A stretch of DNA of 36,373 nucleotides from Prorocentrum cordatum. Taxonomy: Eukaryota > Sar > Dinophyceae > Prorocentrales > Prorocentraceae. Below the pieces are notes generated by a model that saw nothing but the letters and a program-made list of their open reading frames with translations, searched no databases and was not told where the DNA came from. This document shows, one piece after another, positions 19,138 to 27,600 of this stretch. Where the stretch lies: the NCBI GenBank assembly GCA_963575745.1, contig CAUYUJ010004550.1, positions 32,501 to 68,873 on the forward strand, read 5' to 3'. Positions within the stretch are counted from its first letter, which is position 1. Every line of letters starts with the position of its first letter. The translations under genes and the position numbers were made by a program.

Positions 19138-19225
19138 AAAAAGGAGGAGAAGGGGGGGAGGGGGGGGAGGAGGGGGAGGAGGGGGAGGAGGACGGGGGGG
19201 GGGAGGAGAGGAGGAGGAGGGGGGA

Positions 19226-19256
<31 letters not shown>

Positions 19257-19425
19257 AGGAGGAGGAGGAGGAGGAGGAGGAGGAGGAGGAGGAGGAGAGG
19301 AGGAGGAGGAGGAGGAGGAGGAGGAGAGGAGGAGGCGGAGGGGGAGGAGAGAGGAGGCGGAGGGTGAGGAGGAGGAGGAGGAGGAGGAGGAGAAGGAGGA
19401 GGAGGAGGAGGAGGGCCCGAAGGGC
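19138..19425 (+). repeat. (GAG)n / GGA polypurine tract
   Basis: Nearly uninterrupted GAG/GGA triplets and G-runs. Confidence 0.92.
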
Positions 19426-19564
19426 CCGCGGCCGCAGGGTTCCGGGGCCTGGGGGGGCCCCGGGTCGCCCGGGCCGCCCTCGGATAGCAGCCCGAGTCCG
19501 AACACCATGCGGCCACCCCAGGTCCACACTGACCCACCACGCTGCGCGGCCACCGCACCGTTTG

Positions 19565-19795
19565 GCAGGAGAGCCCAGAATCGAATCGATAAGTCGAATC
19601 GGCGATCGAAATGGGTCGGATCGGCGGACATCGGCAGCCGCGTCGGGAGAAGTTGAATCGGCGGAAATCGGCAAGCTAGTACGCCTTCAGTAAGAAATCG
19701 GAGTCCAGATCGGAATCCGAAGTCGAATCGAATCGGAATCGGAAGCCACCGAAATCGAATCGAATCGAATCGGAGGAATCGAAACGAGCCCTGGA
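19565..19795 (+). repeat. Degenerate (AATCG)n pentanucleotide array
   Basis: AATCG units with GATCGG and AATCGG variants, most regular at 19725-19790. The minus strand gives an artefactual F/D/S repeat. Confidence 0.88.
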
Positions 19796-19799
19796 AGTT

Positions 19800-20179
19800 T
19801 GGGCCCCCCCCAGGGCCGAGGGAGTGGGCGAGGGAGGACGAGGGGCCGGGAGCGGCCGCACCACGCTGTCGTGCTCGGCGTCAACACGGAGCGCGTCCGG
19901 CTGCCCGACTCCCGCAGGGGGCGAGCTTCTGTCACACCACGGGCGAGCGACAAAGCTCGCCGCCGTCGTGCCGAGGGCCGGAGCGCCCCGCCGTGGGCGC
20001 AGGCTCCGAGGGAGACGCCCGCGCGGAGGCAGGCGCTCGCGCGGCCGCAAGCTCCGGAAGGGCCAAGTCTGGACACGGAGCAGAAGTCCGGACGGGGACG
20101 GAGCACTCCGTGCGGACCCACGCCGCACGGACTCGGCACCCTGGCATCAAGAGAGGCCACGTCCGGGCGCAGCGAGTCC
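19800..20179. other. GC-rich stretch with TCCGTGCGG palindromes
   Basis: TCCGTGCGGAC..CCGCACGGACTCGGCA near 20107-20143 recurs at about 20409-20443, on the other side of the MITE-alpha insertion. No gene was recognised. Confidence 0.45.
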
Positions 20180-20393
20180 GTACGGTTGTGTCGGGCCTGT
20201 CCCCCTACAGGGGGATTTTCGACGAAAAAAATTGTTAAAAAAATAGCCAAAAAATAATCAAAAAATAGTCCAAAAATAGTCTGGGGACTATTTTTTGAGT
20301 ATGTTTTGAACCTTGTTGGAGTATTTTTGGGGCACTTTTAATTTTTCGTCGAAAATCCCCCCTGTATGGGGGACAGGCCCGACAAAACCGTAC
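20180..20393. mobile_element. MITE-alpha, intact copy
   Basis: 214 bp with about 52-bp terminal inverted repeats (GTACGGTTGTGTCGGGCCTG..CAGGGGGATTTTCGACGAAA and complement). The core is AT-rich with the palindrome AAATAGTCTGGGGACTATTT. GTAC at both ends allows a TA target duplication as in Tc1/mariner-type elements, but this is ambiguous. No coding capacity. Relatives lie at 913-1070 and 20979-21118. Confidence 0.9.
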
Positions 20394-20699
20394 TGAGACC
20401 AAGCAATCCGTGCGGACTGACTCCGCACGGACTCGGCATCTCCCGACGAGCTCGGGCGGGGGAGGCTGGGGTGCACGCGCGTGCCCAGCCCCTGGCCGTC
20501 CTCTAAAATAGTGTGCGAGGGGCTTCCTCGTCCGTTCCTCGCCGCCCCCCCTTCTTCCCCCTTTTTTCTTTTTGGGCCATACCCTCCTGCCGTCATGCCG
20601 TTGTCGATTCGGAAGGGAAGCCCCTTCCCTTTGATCCCTTCCCCAGAGGGGGGGGGGTGTCCCGGGGGGGGGCCTCGAAACCTCGAAAACACTCTAAAT

Positions 20700-20860
20700 G
20701 AGGTCCGACTGCCCAAGATGGCCCCTGAGACGGCCCAAGAGGGCCCCGAGTCGCCCAAAGATCGGCCGAAGACGCCCAAGATAGCCCCAAGACCGTCCAA
20801 GAAGCCTCCAAGACGTCCCAGGCCCCCTCCAAGAGCACCCCCAAGAAGGGCCCAAGAGGC
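20700..20860 (+). repeat. Degenerate GGCCCAAGA repeat, short block
   Basis: Units such as ACGGCCCAAGAGG, AGACGCCCAAGAT and CGTCCAAGAAGCC, the same family as 15180-15860. Confidence 0.65.
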
Positions 20861-20978
20861 CACACTCATTACTTTTCCATCGGAAACTTACATATCTAGC
20901 ATATACGACGTTTCGGCCTTCACGGCGTCACAGACAGCTTCGTCTTCAGGATCGGCGGCACCGGCCGTAAGGCCTTCG

Positions 20979-21118
20979 CAATACCCCAAAAATAATCCAA
21001 AAATAATCAAAAAATAGTCTGGGGACTATTTTTTGAGTATTTTTTGGCCTTGTTGGGGTATGTTTGGGGTATTTTTTATTTTTCGTCGAAAATCCCCCTG
21101 TAGGGGGACACGCCCGAC
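20979..21118. mobile_element. MITE-alpha, copy lacking its left arm
   Basis: The right arm (TTTCGTCGAAAATCCCCCTG..ACACGCCCGA) and core palindrome match 20180-20393, but the left side stops at CAATACCCCAAAAAT. The outer left arm is missing, so this copy is truncated. Confidence 0.85.
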
Positions 21119-21212
21119 ATAACGCTGCTCCTCGGTCACAGCGTTCCCATGCACTCCAGCGAAGGCGTCCGCGGGAGCCTCACGGACAGGTCGCAGATCG
21201 TAGACTTTTCAG

Positions 21213-21405
21213 GAAGAGGAGGTCCAGCCCCTGCGAGATCCAGTGGCGGCGGTCTGGCGCACAGCGGCAGAACTGGAAGGTCGCTCGAGTCTGGAATGGG
21301 GGCGACCGGGGCTCGAATCGAAGGCGTCGAAATCTGCATCACGAGTTCGGAGGACGCTACACCTCCGCGGATGCACGTGCAAAAGTTCAACGCCTTCGCT
21401 AGATG
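21213..21405 (+). CDS. Candidate 193-nt exon, unknown protein
   Basis: GTAGACTTTTCAG just upstream is a good acceptor and GTGAGTGG just downstream is a near-consensus donor. Between them frame 1 is open for 64 codons plus one base, beginning EEEVQPLRDPVAAVWRTAAE and then becoming K/R/S-rich. No family is recognised. If spliced, the next exon probably begins at 21753 or 21787. Confidence 0.4.
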
Positions 21406-21584
21406 GTGAGTGGTGAAACCGGGGGAAGGGGGGCTTAGAGGAAGCAAAAACGGCATACGCATAAACTGTCGGAGGTCCGCGCCGAGGTCCGCCAGAGTTC
21501 CGAAAGGGGAACTGAAGCAGGGAGGGGCTGGGGGAGGGCCCGACGCTCGAAGACGCCTCCGAGAGGCCCCCAACAGTCTCAAGT

Positions 21585-21748
21585 GAAGGGGCCCTGGAAC
21601 ACACAAATAAATACACAGAAATAACAAGATTCCATATATGTTTCCTTATTTTCTGGGTTTCTGTCTTATTCCCCCACTTCCCATATTTCCCCATATTTTC
21701 TTGGGAGTCGACGATTAATTGTGTCCGTGTGTTTTTTCCCCTCCTGAT
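21585..21748. mobile_element. CACA element, copy I
   Basis: A roughly 160-bp repeat from GAAGGGGCCCTGG-ACACACAAAT to GTGTCCGTGTGTTTTTTCCCC. Three relatives occur at 24426-24580, 34955-35116 and 35766-35935. The CA-rich left end and GTGTGT-rich right end form a short imperfect inverted repeat. The 3' side ends in a pyrimidine tract followed by AG at 21751-21752. Confidence 0.8.
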
Positions 21749-21752
21749 CAAG

Positions 21753-21929
21753 GGGCATCCGGAGACCTCGGGAGCCCGGACAGCAGGCCCAGGAGCGACC
21801 AAGAAGCCGATCTCTCTCGAGCCGCCACGACGCGCCGCGGCTCGTAAGAGGAGCGCGGCCGAGGAGAAAGGGGCAGCGGGGTCGACGACGGGGGGGGGGA
21901 CAGCCGCAAGAGTGGTGCGGATCGGCTGA
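21753..21929 (+). CDS. Possible terminal exon after 21213-21405
   Basis: The pyrimidine-rich end of CACA element I plus AAG forms an acceptor at 21752. Joined to 21405 it stays open to a TAA at 21845-21847. An alternative acceptor CAGCAG at 21786 joins in another frame and stays open to TGA at 21927-21929 (GATKKPISLEPPRRAAARK). Both are plausible and cDNA would decide. Function is unknown. Confidence 0.25.
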   Translation, partial: GHPETSGARTAGPGATKKPISLEPPRRAAARKRSAAEEKGAAGSTTGGGTAARVVRIG

Positions 21930-22270
21930 CCACGTGGCCGGTTCTGGCACCCGGAGGCGCCGGGGGCGGCGGCGCATCAGGGGAAGGCGCGCCCCGCGGC
22001 GGTGCCGCAGCCCCCCCGCACCGCGGCCTGGCCTGTGCCGTCCTGTGCGGATGGCAAGAGGCCGCACGATGACCTGCACGCGAGCGGCGACGTGGCCGCC
22101 CGGAGTCCTCCAGCCAAGCTCTCTCGGGGCGATCTCTCGCCACTGCTCGGGAGAAGGCAGTTGTTCATGGGGCCGGCGGATCTGGATTCCGTGAGCTCCC
22201 GGTCCAGTCCAGCCCCGAGAGCTGGGCGAGAGAAGTCGGAGGAGGACAGAGCCCCCTGCTAGATTTCAGA
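21930..22270 (+). other. Unassigned stretch with a C-terminus-like frame
   Basis: A plus frame ending in a stop at 22260-22262 reads DDLHASGDVAARSPPAKL, then GDLSPLLGRRQLFMGPADL. This is less skewed than nearby noise and could be an exon, but no family or firm splice site is seen. Confidence 0.2.
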
Positions 22271-22485
22271 AGCCTCCCAAATGGGATCTGAGTAGATGGG
22301 GTCGGAGGATTGCGCCGCATCCCCGATGCATCGCCGATGCATTGGCGATGCAACGGTGACGTCGGCGATGCATCAACAACGCTGGGGTGGAGGAAATCGG
22401 GCTCCACATCGCGCCGCATCGGCGATGCATCGGCGATGCGGCACGATCCTCCGACTCCATCCACTCGGACCCCACCCAGCATGCC
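22271..22485. mobile_element. GATGCATCGGC element, copy 1
   Basis: Terminal inverted repeats carry GATGGGGTCGGAGGATTGCGCC (left) and its relative in reverse (right). Next to them are 11-bp units GATGCATCGGC containing the CGATGCATCG palindrome. The centre has CAACAACGCTGGGG..CGGGCTCCACATCG. Related copies lie at 35222-35612 and from 36041. Confidence 0.82.
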
Positions 22486-22717
22486 TGGACCTTTTGGCAA
22501 ACACTTGTCAAGTCGCTCAACCTAGGGTGGCCTCAGCAGGCTGCGCACCGGCAAAGTGGCACCACGGAGGCGGGAAGGAGCAGGGCGGAGGGGGGCTGGA
22601 AAAGGGCGTGGCACTCAGGACGTGGAAGTCTGAGGTGGACAGACCCGAGGAGACCCGACGAGGGCAAGGCGGTGCCAACCAAGCCCCCCCCGACACAGAT
22701 CGCAAACGGACTACCTA
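22486..22717. other. Unassigned spacer
   Basis: Sequence between two inverted-repeat elements. No gene or repeat was recognised. Confidence 0.45.
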
Positions 22718-22888
22718 CCAAACCACCCCAACCCAACCCGAAGAACCGAATTTTGCCCGAATTTCCGGTTTGGGGGGGTACGTGTTCCATGTTTTGTTCG
22801 AGGAGGTTTCAGTGTTCCCCGACCCCCCCCCTCCACACTAGAAGTGGAGGGCAAATCGGGGCCTTCGGGTTGGGTCGGGGTGGTTTGG
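22718..22888. mobile_element. MITE-gamma, copy 1
   Basis: Inverted ends CCAAACCACCCCAACCCAAC and GTTGGGTCGGGGTGGTTTGG enclose GTTCCATGTTTTG and TGTTCCCCGACCCCCC. The same ends and core motifs occur at 35622-35766. No coding capacity and no clear target duplication. Confidence 0.85.
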
Positions 22889-23119
22889 CGGGCGGTGACA
22901 GCCACACCCCGGCCGAACCGCATCCTGCGCAGTCGCCGACGAGCCACCTTTCGCAAGACGCCCTCCAGTGAGAACGACCTGGGGCACGGACCTGCGGGCC
23001 CTCGCGCCCCGTTAGAGGGGTGGCCGCCCTGGCCCATTCCACGACGCCCGCAGGCGCCGCGCATCCCTCCGCGCCCCCTCGGGGATCCTCTGACCCGGGG
23101 GTCATTTTTAGACCCGGGC
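22889..23119. other. Unassigned GC-rich stretch
   Basis: No inverted repeat, RNA gene or convincing exon was recognised. Confidence 0.45.
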
Positions 23120-23232
23120 CAATCAGGCCTTGCAGAATCCTGCAACATCCTGCACGATCCTGCACCCAAACCCGGGTCAGCGCGCAGGATCCTGCGGGAT
23201 CCTGCGGGGTCCTGCTCCCAAGCACGGGTCAG
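23120..23232 (+). repeat. ATCCTGC minisatellite, duplicated block
   Basis: 10-bp units around GGATCCTGCA occur in two blocks, each ending in a C-rich piece with CGGGTCAG (near 23175 and 23228). The larger unit of about 50 bp is therefore duplicated. Confidence 0.75.
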
Positions 23233-23396
23233 TGCGACCCTGGCCCGATCGGGCGCCCTGGCCGACCCCCGTTTGCATTGACCCCCGTCTCAAGGCTCCC
23301 GACCCCCGGGGGGGGGGGACCGCCAGGCCTCTGCCAAGCCTCCGGCGGCGGAGAGAGAAAGCGGAGGCGTCCACGAGGGAGGCGGCGGGCCGCAGA

Positions 23397-23401
23397 TCAT
23401 G
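23397..23401 (+). repeat. Target site duplication, left (TCATG)
   Basis: TCATG directly precedes the element start and recurs exactly at 23572-23576. Confidence 0.82.
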
Positions 23402-23571
23402 TCGGGCGTTGCTACAAGTGCCCCTGGCCAAAGGTGCCCCCCGCGTTCCGCTCCGTTGTGGAGCCCCCCTGGGGCACTCTGGACCTCGCGAGGGGTACTC
23501 TGGAGGCCGCGGGGGTCTCCCTGGAAGTCCTGGGGGCACCTTGGGCCAGGGGCACTTCTAGCAACACCCGA
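23402..23571. mobile_element. MITE-beta, copy B, with 5-bp target duplication
   Basis: 170 bp, ends TCGGGCGTTGCTACAAGTGC and GCACTTCTAGCAACACCCGA, inverted repeats of about 40 bp. It is flanked on both sides by TCATG. Internal GGGGCACTCTGGACCTCGCG resembles the centre of copy A at 14938-15097. No coding capacity. Confidence 0.92.
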
Positions 23572-23576
23572 TCATG
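23572..23576 (+). repeat. Target site duplication, right (TCATG)
   Basis: Exact repeat of 23397-23401. Confidence 0.82.
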
Positions 23577-23933
23577 GGCCGAGGCGCGCGCAAAGGAGAG
23601 GGGCACCCTGGTGGAACCTGGCTATCTTCCATCAAGTCATCCTTGTCCACCGTCTTCTTATCAGAAAGCGAAGATTTCTGAGTAAAGCATCTTTGACGTC
23701 TTTGATGGACCAGGGGACGCGTTTTTTGGAAGACAGAGGGGGGGGGGGGCCACGAGGTCTGGAGAGATCTCTCATGGCCCCCGCCACGATCCGCTGCACA
23801 CATGCTGCCACGCGCGCGGCGGCGCGGCGCACAGGTCAGGCCAGGCGAGCGCGCGGCCCGGCGCCCAGCTCGCGCGGCGCGGAGGGGCCGGGCCCACCCA
23901 AGTCCATCGGGGGGCATCGACGGCAGCACTCGC
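23577..23933. other. Unassigned stretch
   Basis: Mixed single-copy sequence with a G-run near 23740. The minus strand reads RRQRCFTQKSSLSDKKTV around 23640-23700, which is not informative. Confidence 0.4.
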
Positions 23934-23950
23934 GGGGGGGGGGGGGGGGG
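23934..23950 (+). repeat. Homopolymer of 17 G
   Basis: Uninterrupted G-run directly before the foldback at 23964. Its length is likely to be unreliable in sequencing. Confidence 0.9.
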
Positions 23951-23963
23951 TAAAACAGTGCTA

Positions 23964-24094
23964 GGATCGGGATAAATCGCTCCAGAGCGTTCCGGAGCGC
24001 TCTCAGAGCGTTCCGGAACGCTCTGGAGCGGCCGCGGCGCCCAATACATCCTCCAAACCCGCCGATTCTCAGAGATTTCGAGTTATCCCGATCC
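23964..24094. mobile_element. Nested foldback element
   Basis: The outer ends GGATCGGGATAA and TTATCCCGATCC are inverted. Inside lies a second palindrome with 18-nt perfect arms, GCTCCAGAGCGTTCCGGA and TCCGGAACGCTCTGGAGC, around a short spacer that itself repeats AGAGCGTTCCGG. MITE-like, no coding capacity. Confidence 0.82.
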
Positions 24095-24425
24095 GATTTT
24101 GTCCCGATCTTCGCGTCGTTTGAGGGGGGGAGGGGGGCAGCCGCGAGGGGGAGGGCGGGGGGGGGAAAAACAAAAACGGGGACATGGAGGGGAGGGGGGC
24201 CCGGAGGGGGGGGGGGGGGCCACGGGGCGTGCCCTCCACCCGCCCCTCTTCACCGCCGCCCCCCGGCCGCCCCCGAGACAAAAAGAGGCCGTGGTCCCCG
24301 CCGGCGGGCTGGGCCTCCGGAGGCACAGCTCGTGGGCCACCGCGCCCACCTCCGCAAGGGGCGCCGCTCGCGGCCCGCCGCGCGGTCTCCCGCCCTCCGC
24401 CCCCAGCTGCTCCTCCCCCTCCTTG
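24095..24425. other. G/C-run-rich stretch
   Basis: Many G and C homopolymers and GC-rich sequence. No gene was recognised. Confidence 0.5.
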
Positions 24426-24580
24426 GAAGGGGCCCCCCAGGACACACAAATGAATGCACACAAATGACAGGATTCCCCCTATCTTCTGGGCTTCTGTCTT
24501 ACCCCCCCACTGCCCACATTTTCCCATACTCTCTGGGGGATCGACGATGACTTGTGTCCGTGTGTTTTCTCTCCTCCCCC
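24426..24580. mobile_element. CACA element, copy II
   Basis: GAAGGGGCCCCCCAGGACACACAAAT to CTTGTGTCCGTGTGTTTTCT, a relative of 21585-21748. It is followed by a long pyrimidine tract ending CCTCCACAG near 24601. Confidence 0.78.
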
Positions 24581-24782
24581 TCCTTTGCCTCCCCCTCCAC
24601 AGTCGCACCACAAGGATACTGCTCTCCTACACAATCTTTCATGTGATCATCCCCCTCCACAATCCCGCTCTCCTCTCTCCCCCGATGACGTCGGGAAGAC
24701 GTTCGGCCCCCTCTCCGCGTGCTGGTTTTTACACGCAGCATTCCCTGGGGTTGGGTGTTCGCTTGGGTTCTTGCAAACTGTT

Positions 24783-24968
24783 GCTCCCGCTGAAGCGCTG
24801 GCCTCATGTTCGCGCTTCCGCTGGTTACGGATCGTGCTCCCGCTGCAGCGCTGGCCTCATTTCGGCGCTTCCGCTCGCTCCGAATCGTGCTCCCGCTGCA
24901 GCGCTGGCCCAAGATCCGCACTGCCGCTCGTTCCGAATCGTGCTCCCGCTGCAGCGCTGGCGTCATTA
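24783..24968 (+). repeat. 53-bp tandem repeat, about 3.5 copies
   Basis: GCTCCCGCTGCAGCGCTGG (first copy TGAAG) begins at 24783, 24836, 24889 and 24942, an exact 53-bp period. Confidence 0.92.
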
Positions 24969-25290
24969 TTTCCAGTGCCATGCCACACCATGCTATGTCA
25001 TGCGATGCGGTGCTCCGCTGTGCGATGCCATGCCTTCAGCTGCAATGCTAGGATATGTGGTGCTTGACTACGCAGTACCACGCCATGCTATGTCATGCTA
25101 CGCTTTGATCTTCAACGCCATGCTATGCCATGTTCTGTTATGTGCCGTCTTGCGATGCCATTATTTGCGTGGCAAAGTTTTGTGATGCAATTCTTCACTA
25201 CGCAACGCCACGCCATGCCATGACATACTACGATTTGCCTTGCTTTTCTACACCCTACTATGTCGTGATCTACGATGCATCGCGCACCCT
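24969..25290 (+). repeat. Degenerate pentanucleotide array (ATGCC/ATGCT)
   Basis: A 5-bp period with drifting ATGCC, ATGCT, ATGTC and ACGCC units. It has the same style of decay as the TTGCG array at 17395-17640. Confidence 0.75.
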
Positions 25291-25414
25291 GTCGGGATCG
25301 TTGCCCTGCTCGACATCCGACTGTGCGAATAGAGAGAGATCTACGCCATGGTACGGGATGAGAGGGAGGGATAGGACGTCAGATATGACACGAGCGCACC
25401 TAGCTTGTCCTTCT

Positions 25415-25545
25415 CCCTTCTCGCCCCCCCCCTCCCCATCCTTTCCCTCCTCATCCTCTTCCTCCCCCTCCTCCTCCTCGCCCCCCCAGTCCTCCCCCTC
25501 CTCCTCCTCCTCCTCATCCTCATCCTCCTCTTTCATCCTTTTTCA
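25415..25545 (+). repeat. (CCT)n pyrimidine tract
   Basis: TCC/CCT triplets with CAT interruptions. Confidence 0.88.
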
Positions 25546-26194
25546 TCCTCGATCACCGACGTTCGAGGTTTTGGGATATGTTGAACCCTTTCGGGACGCC
25601 GGACTTCTCCAGGGGACCTCCAAAGACATCCGGGGACCTCTGAGGCCCATGGAGGCCTCTGGGACCTCCGGAGTAGACATTATCCATCTGAAAATGTAAT
25701 GTAACGTTGCAAGACCAATGGACGCCCACCTACACACAATTGCAGCGGCATCAGGCTAGCAGCTCTAAGACCTGCAGCTAGGGCCGAAAAGGCAAGGATG
25801 CAAGGGGAGCCTTGGCAACGTACTGCATCCGCACGGGAGATGGTGACCGCGCTCATCCTTTCCCTCTTCTTTCCTCTGGTACGGCCCAGTCTCTAGCAAT
25901 GTCAAATGAAACCGCAAGACGCGAAGTCCCAGCCACTTCTGAAAGCATCGTGCGTATGTTCTGCAAATCCGCCGACCCGCTTGCGGGGCCACCAGGCTGC
26001 GAAGATTAGGCTTGCAGCTCCCTGAACCAGTTGCAGTTTCCAGATTCCACTGTTGCAGTCCTGCTTTCTGCTTCCTTTCTGTTGATTGTTTCTCAACGCG
26101 CGAGGGGGGGAAGCCGAGAAGCGTCCTGGTTAGCGTCCCCGAATCGCGTTGTCTGAATTCCTGGGGGAGCGCGGGACACGTCAAAGTACTTGAG
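25546..26194. other. Unassigned stretch
   Basis: A piece near 25790-25830 (GGCAAGGATGCAAGGGGAGC) recurs as GGCAAGGGTGCAAGGGGACG near 16040, so part is repetitive. No gene was recognised. Confidence 0.45.
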
Positions 26195-26197
26195 ATT

Positions 26198-26667
26198 CGC
26201 GCCCCCGAGGCCATCATCCCTTGTACATCATGCAATAGTCGCGCCCCCGAGGCCATATCGCGTCCCCGAAGCCATAAACCCATCTAAATTACACAATAGT
26301 CCCGCCCCGGAGACCATAAGCCCATGTAAATTACAAAATATTCGCGCCCCCGAAGCCACAAACCTTCGAAAATTATATGATATTCGCGTCCCCAGGACCA
26401 TAAACCCTCATAAAGTACACTAGACTTGCGTCCCCGAAACCACAAACCATCGCACATTACACAATATTCGCATCCCCGAGGCCATAAACCCTTGTAAATC
26501 ACAGAATATGTCCGCCCCCGAGGCCATAAACTTTTGTAAATTATATGATATGTGCGTCCCCAAGGCCACAAACCCTCATACATTACGCCATGTTCGCGTC
26601 CCCGGAGCCATAAACCATCGTAAACTACATGAGATTCGCGCCACCGAAGCCATAAACCTTCGAAAAA
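26198..26667 (-). repeat. 42-bp tandem repeat, about 11 copies, open on the minus strand
   Basis: Units start with CGCGCCCCCGAGGCCATAAA at 26198, 26240, 26259, 26301, 26343 and so on, with a 42-bp period and one short unit. Because 42 is 14 codons, a minus frame stays open across most of the array (26284-26826) and reads as a 14-residue repeat close to GLWPRGREYxVIYE. Whether it is translated is unknown; no flanking domain or start context supports it. Confidence 0.85.
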
Positions 26668-27600
26668 AAATGATTGGCCCTCGCGTGAAGTCCCGACATT
26701 GCTCACGTCAGCGTCCAGGCATCCCAACACAGCTCTGGCAAGTCCCATTCTAAGAGAGGGGGGCCGGCGGCATAGGAGCGAAGCCGTTACGGATAATAAA
26801 AATCGAGCGACCGTCGGACACAGCACGAGTTGTCCTTTAAGATTGCCCTCTGCGAAAAAAAAGGCGTAGCCATGAAATCCCTACCTCAGCGAGGACGGGG
26901 TCCTGAACGGCTCCAGCTCCCTCCTCGCTTGCTTCCACCATGTGAGCTGCAGAACAGCATAGACCAATCTGACTACTGCACTCATGGGCCGGGGAGTGCG
27001 TTAGCTGGAGAGACCATGACTTTTCAACACCACTTGCGTTACCGACGACATGGTGCACTATCGTAATGTCTCCAGAGCGATGCCTGTCCACTGGGCCAAA
27101 ACCACCGTTGAGGCGGTGCACGACCGAGAAACAAAGAAGAACTCACATGTTGCACGACATCATCAAAGCTGACTCCTGATTGAGGGCCTTCGAGTTGCGA
27201 CTCCTCGCCCCCTACTGTCGTTCCCCCATCATGCTTCCTTCCGCCACACCGTCCTGCCACCGCGAAGAGGTGGGTGGCTCCTGCATGGAATCGCCAGAGC
27301 CGCACGCATGCTGCCCGCGGATACGCGCCCATGCATGTGTCGCACGCAGGGTCTACGATCTCATGCACAACCTCCCGCGGGGACCACAGCCCCGCGCAGG
27401 CCGCCGCACCTGCCACCGCGCCCAAAGCCCGAGCGAAGGCACACCGAGAGAGAGAGAGAGAGCCGCTCGGAGGCACGACGGCCTGCACGCCGCGGCCTCG
27501 GTGACCCCCTGTGGCGCCCTCCCCTCGTGCACCATCCTGCCCCTTTCTGCCCCTCCCTCGCCCCGTTCCCCGTCCCCCCTCCCTCCCTGCCTCCCTCTCT
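26668..27600. other. Unassigned stretch
   Basis: Apparently single-copy sequence with moderate frames on both strands, for example minus 27121-26837 and minus 27758-27039 (SPREVVHEIVDPACDTCM, VSFDDVVQHVSSSLFLG). None has a family motif. A short GA dinucleotide run is at about 27448-27463. Confidence 0.35.

Noticed and set aside
26864-26872. GCGTAGCCAT as a possible relic of the dinoflagellate spliced leader
   Set aside because: Only about eight bases match the conserved leader and the rest is absent.
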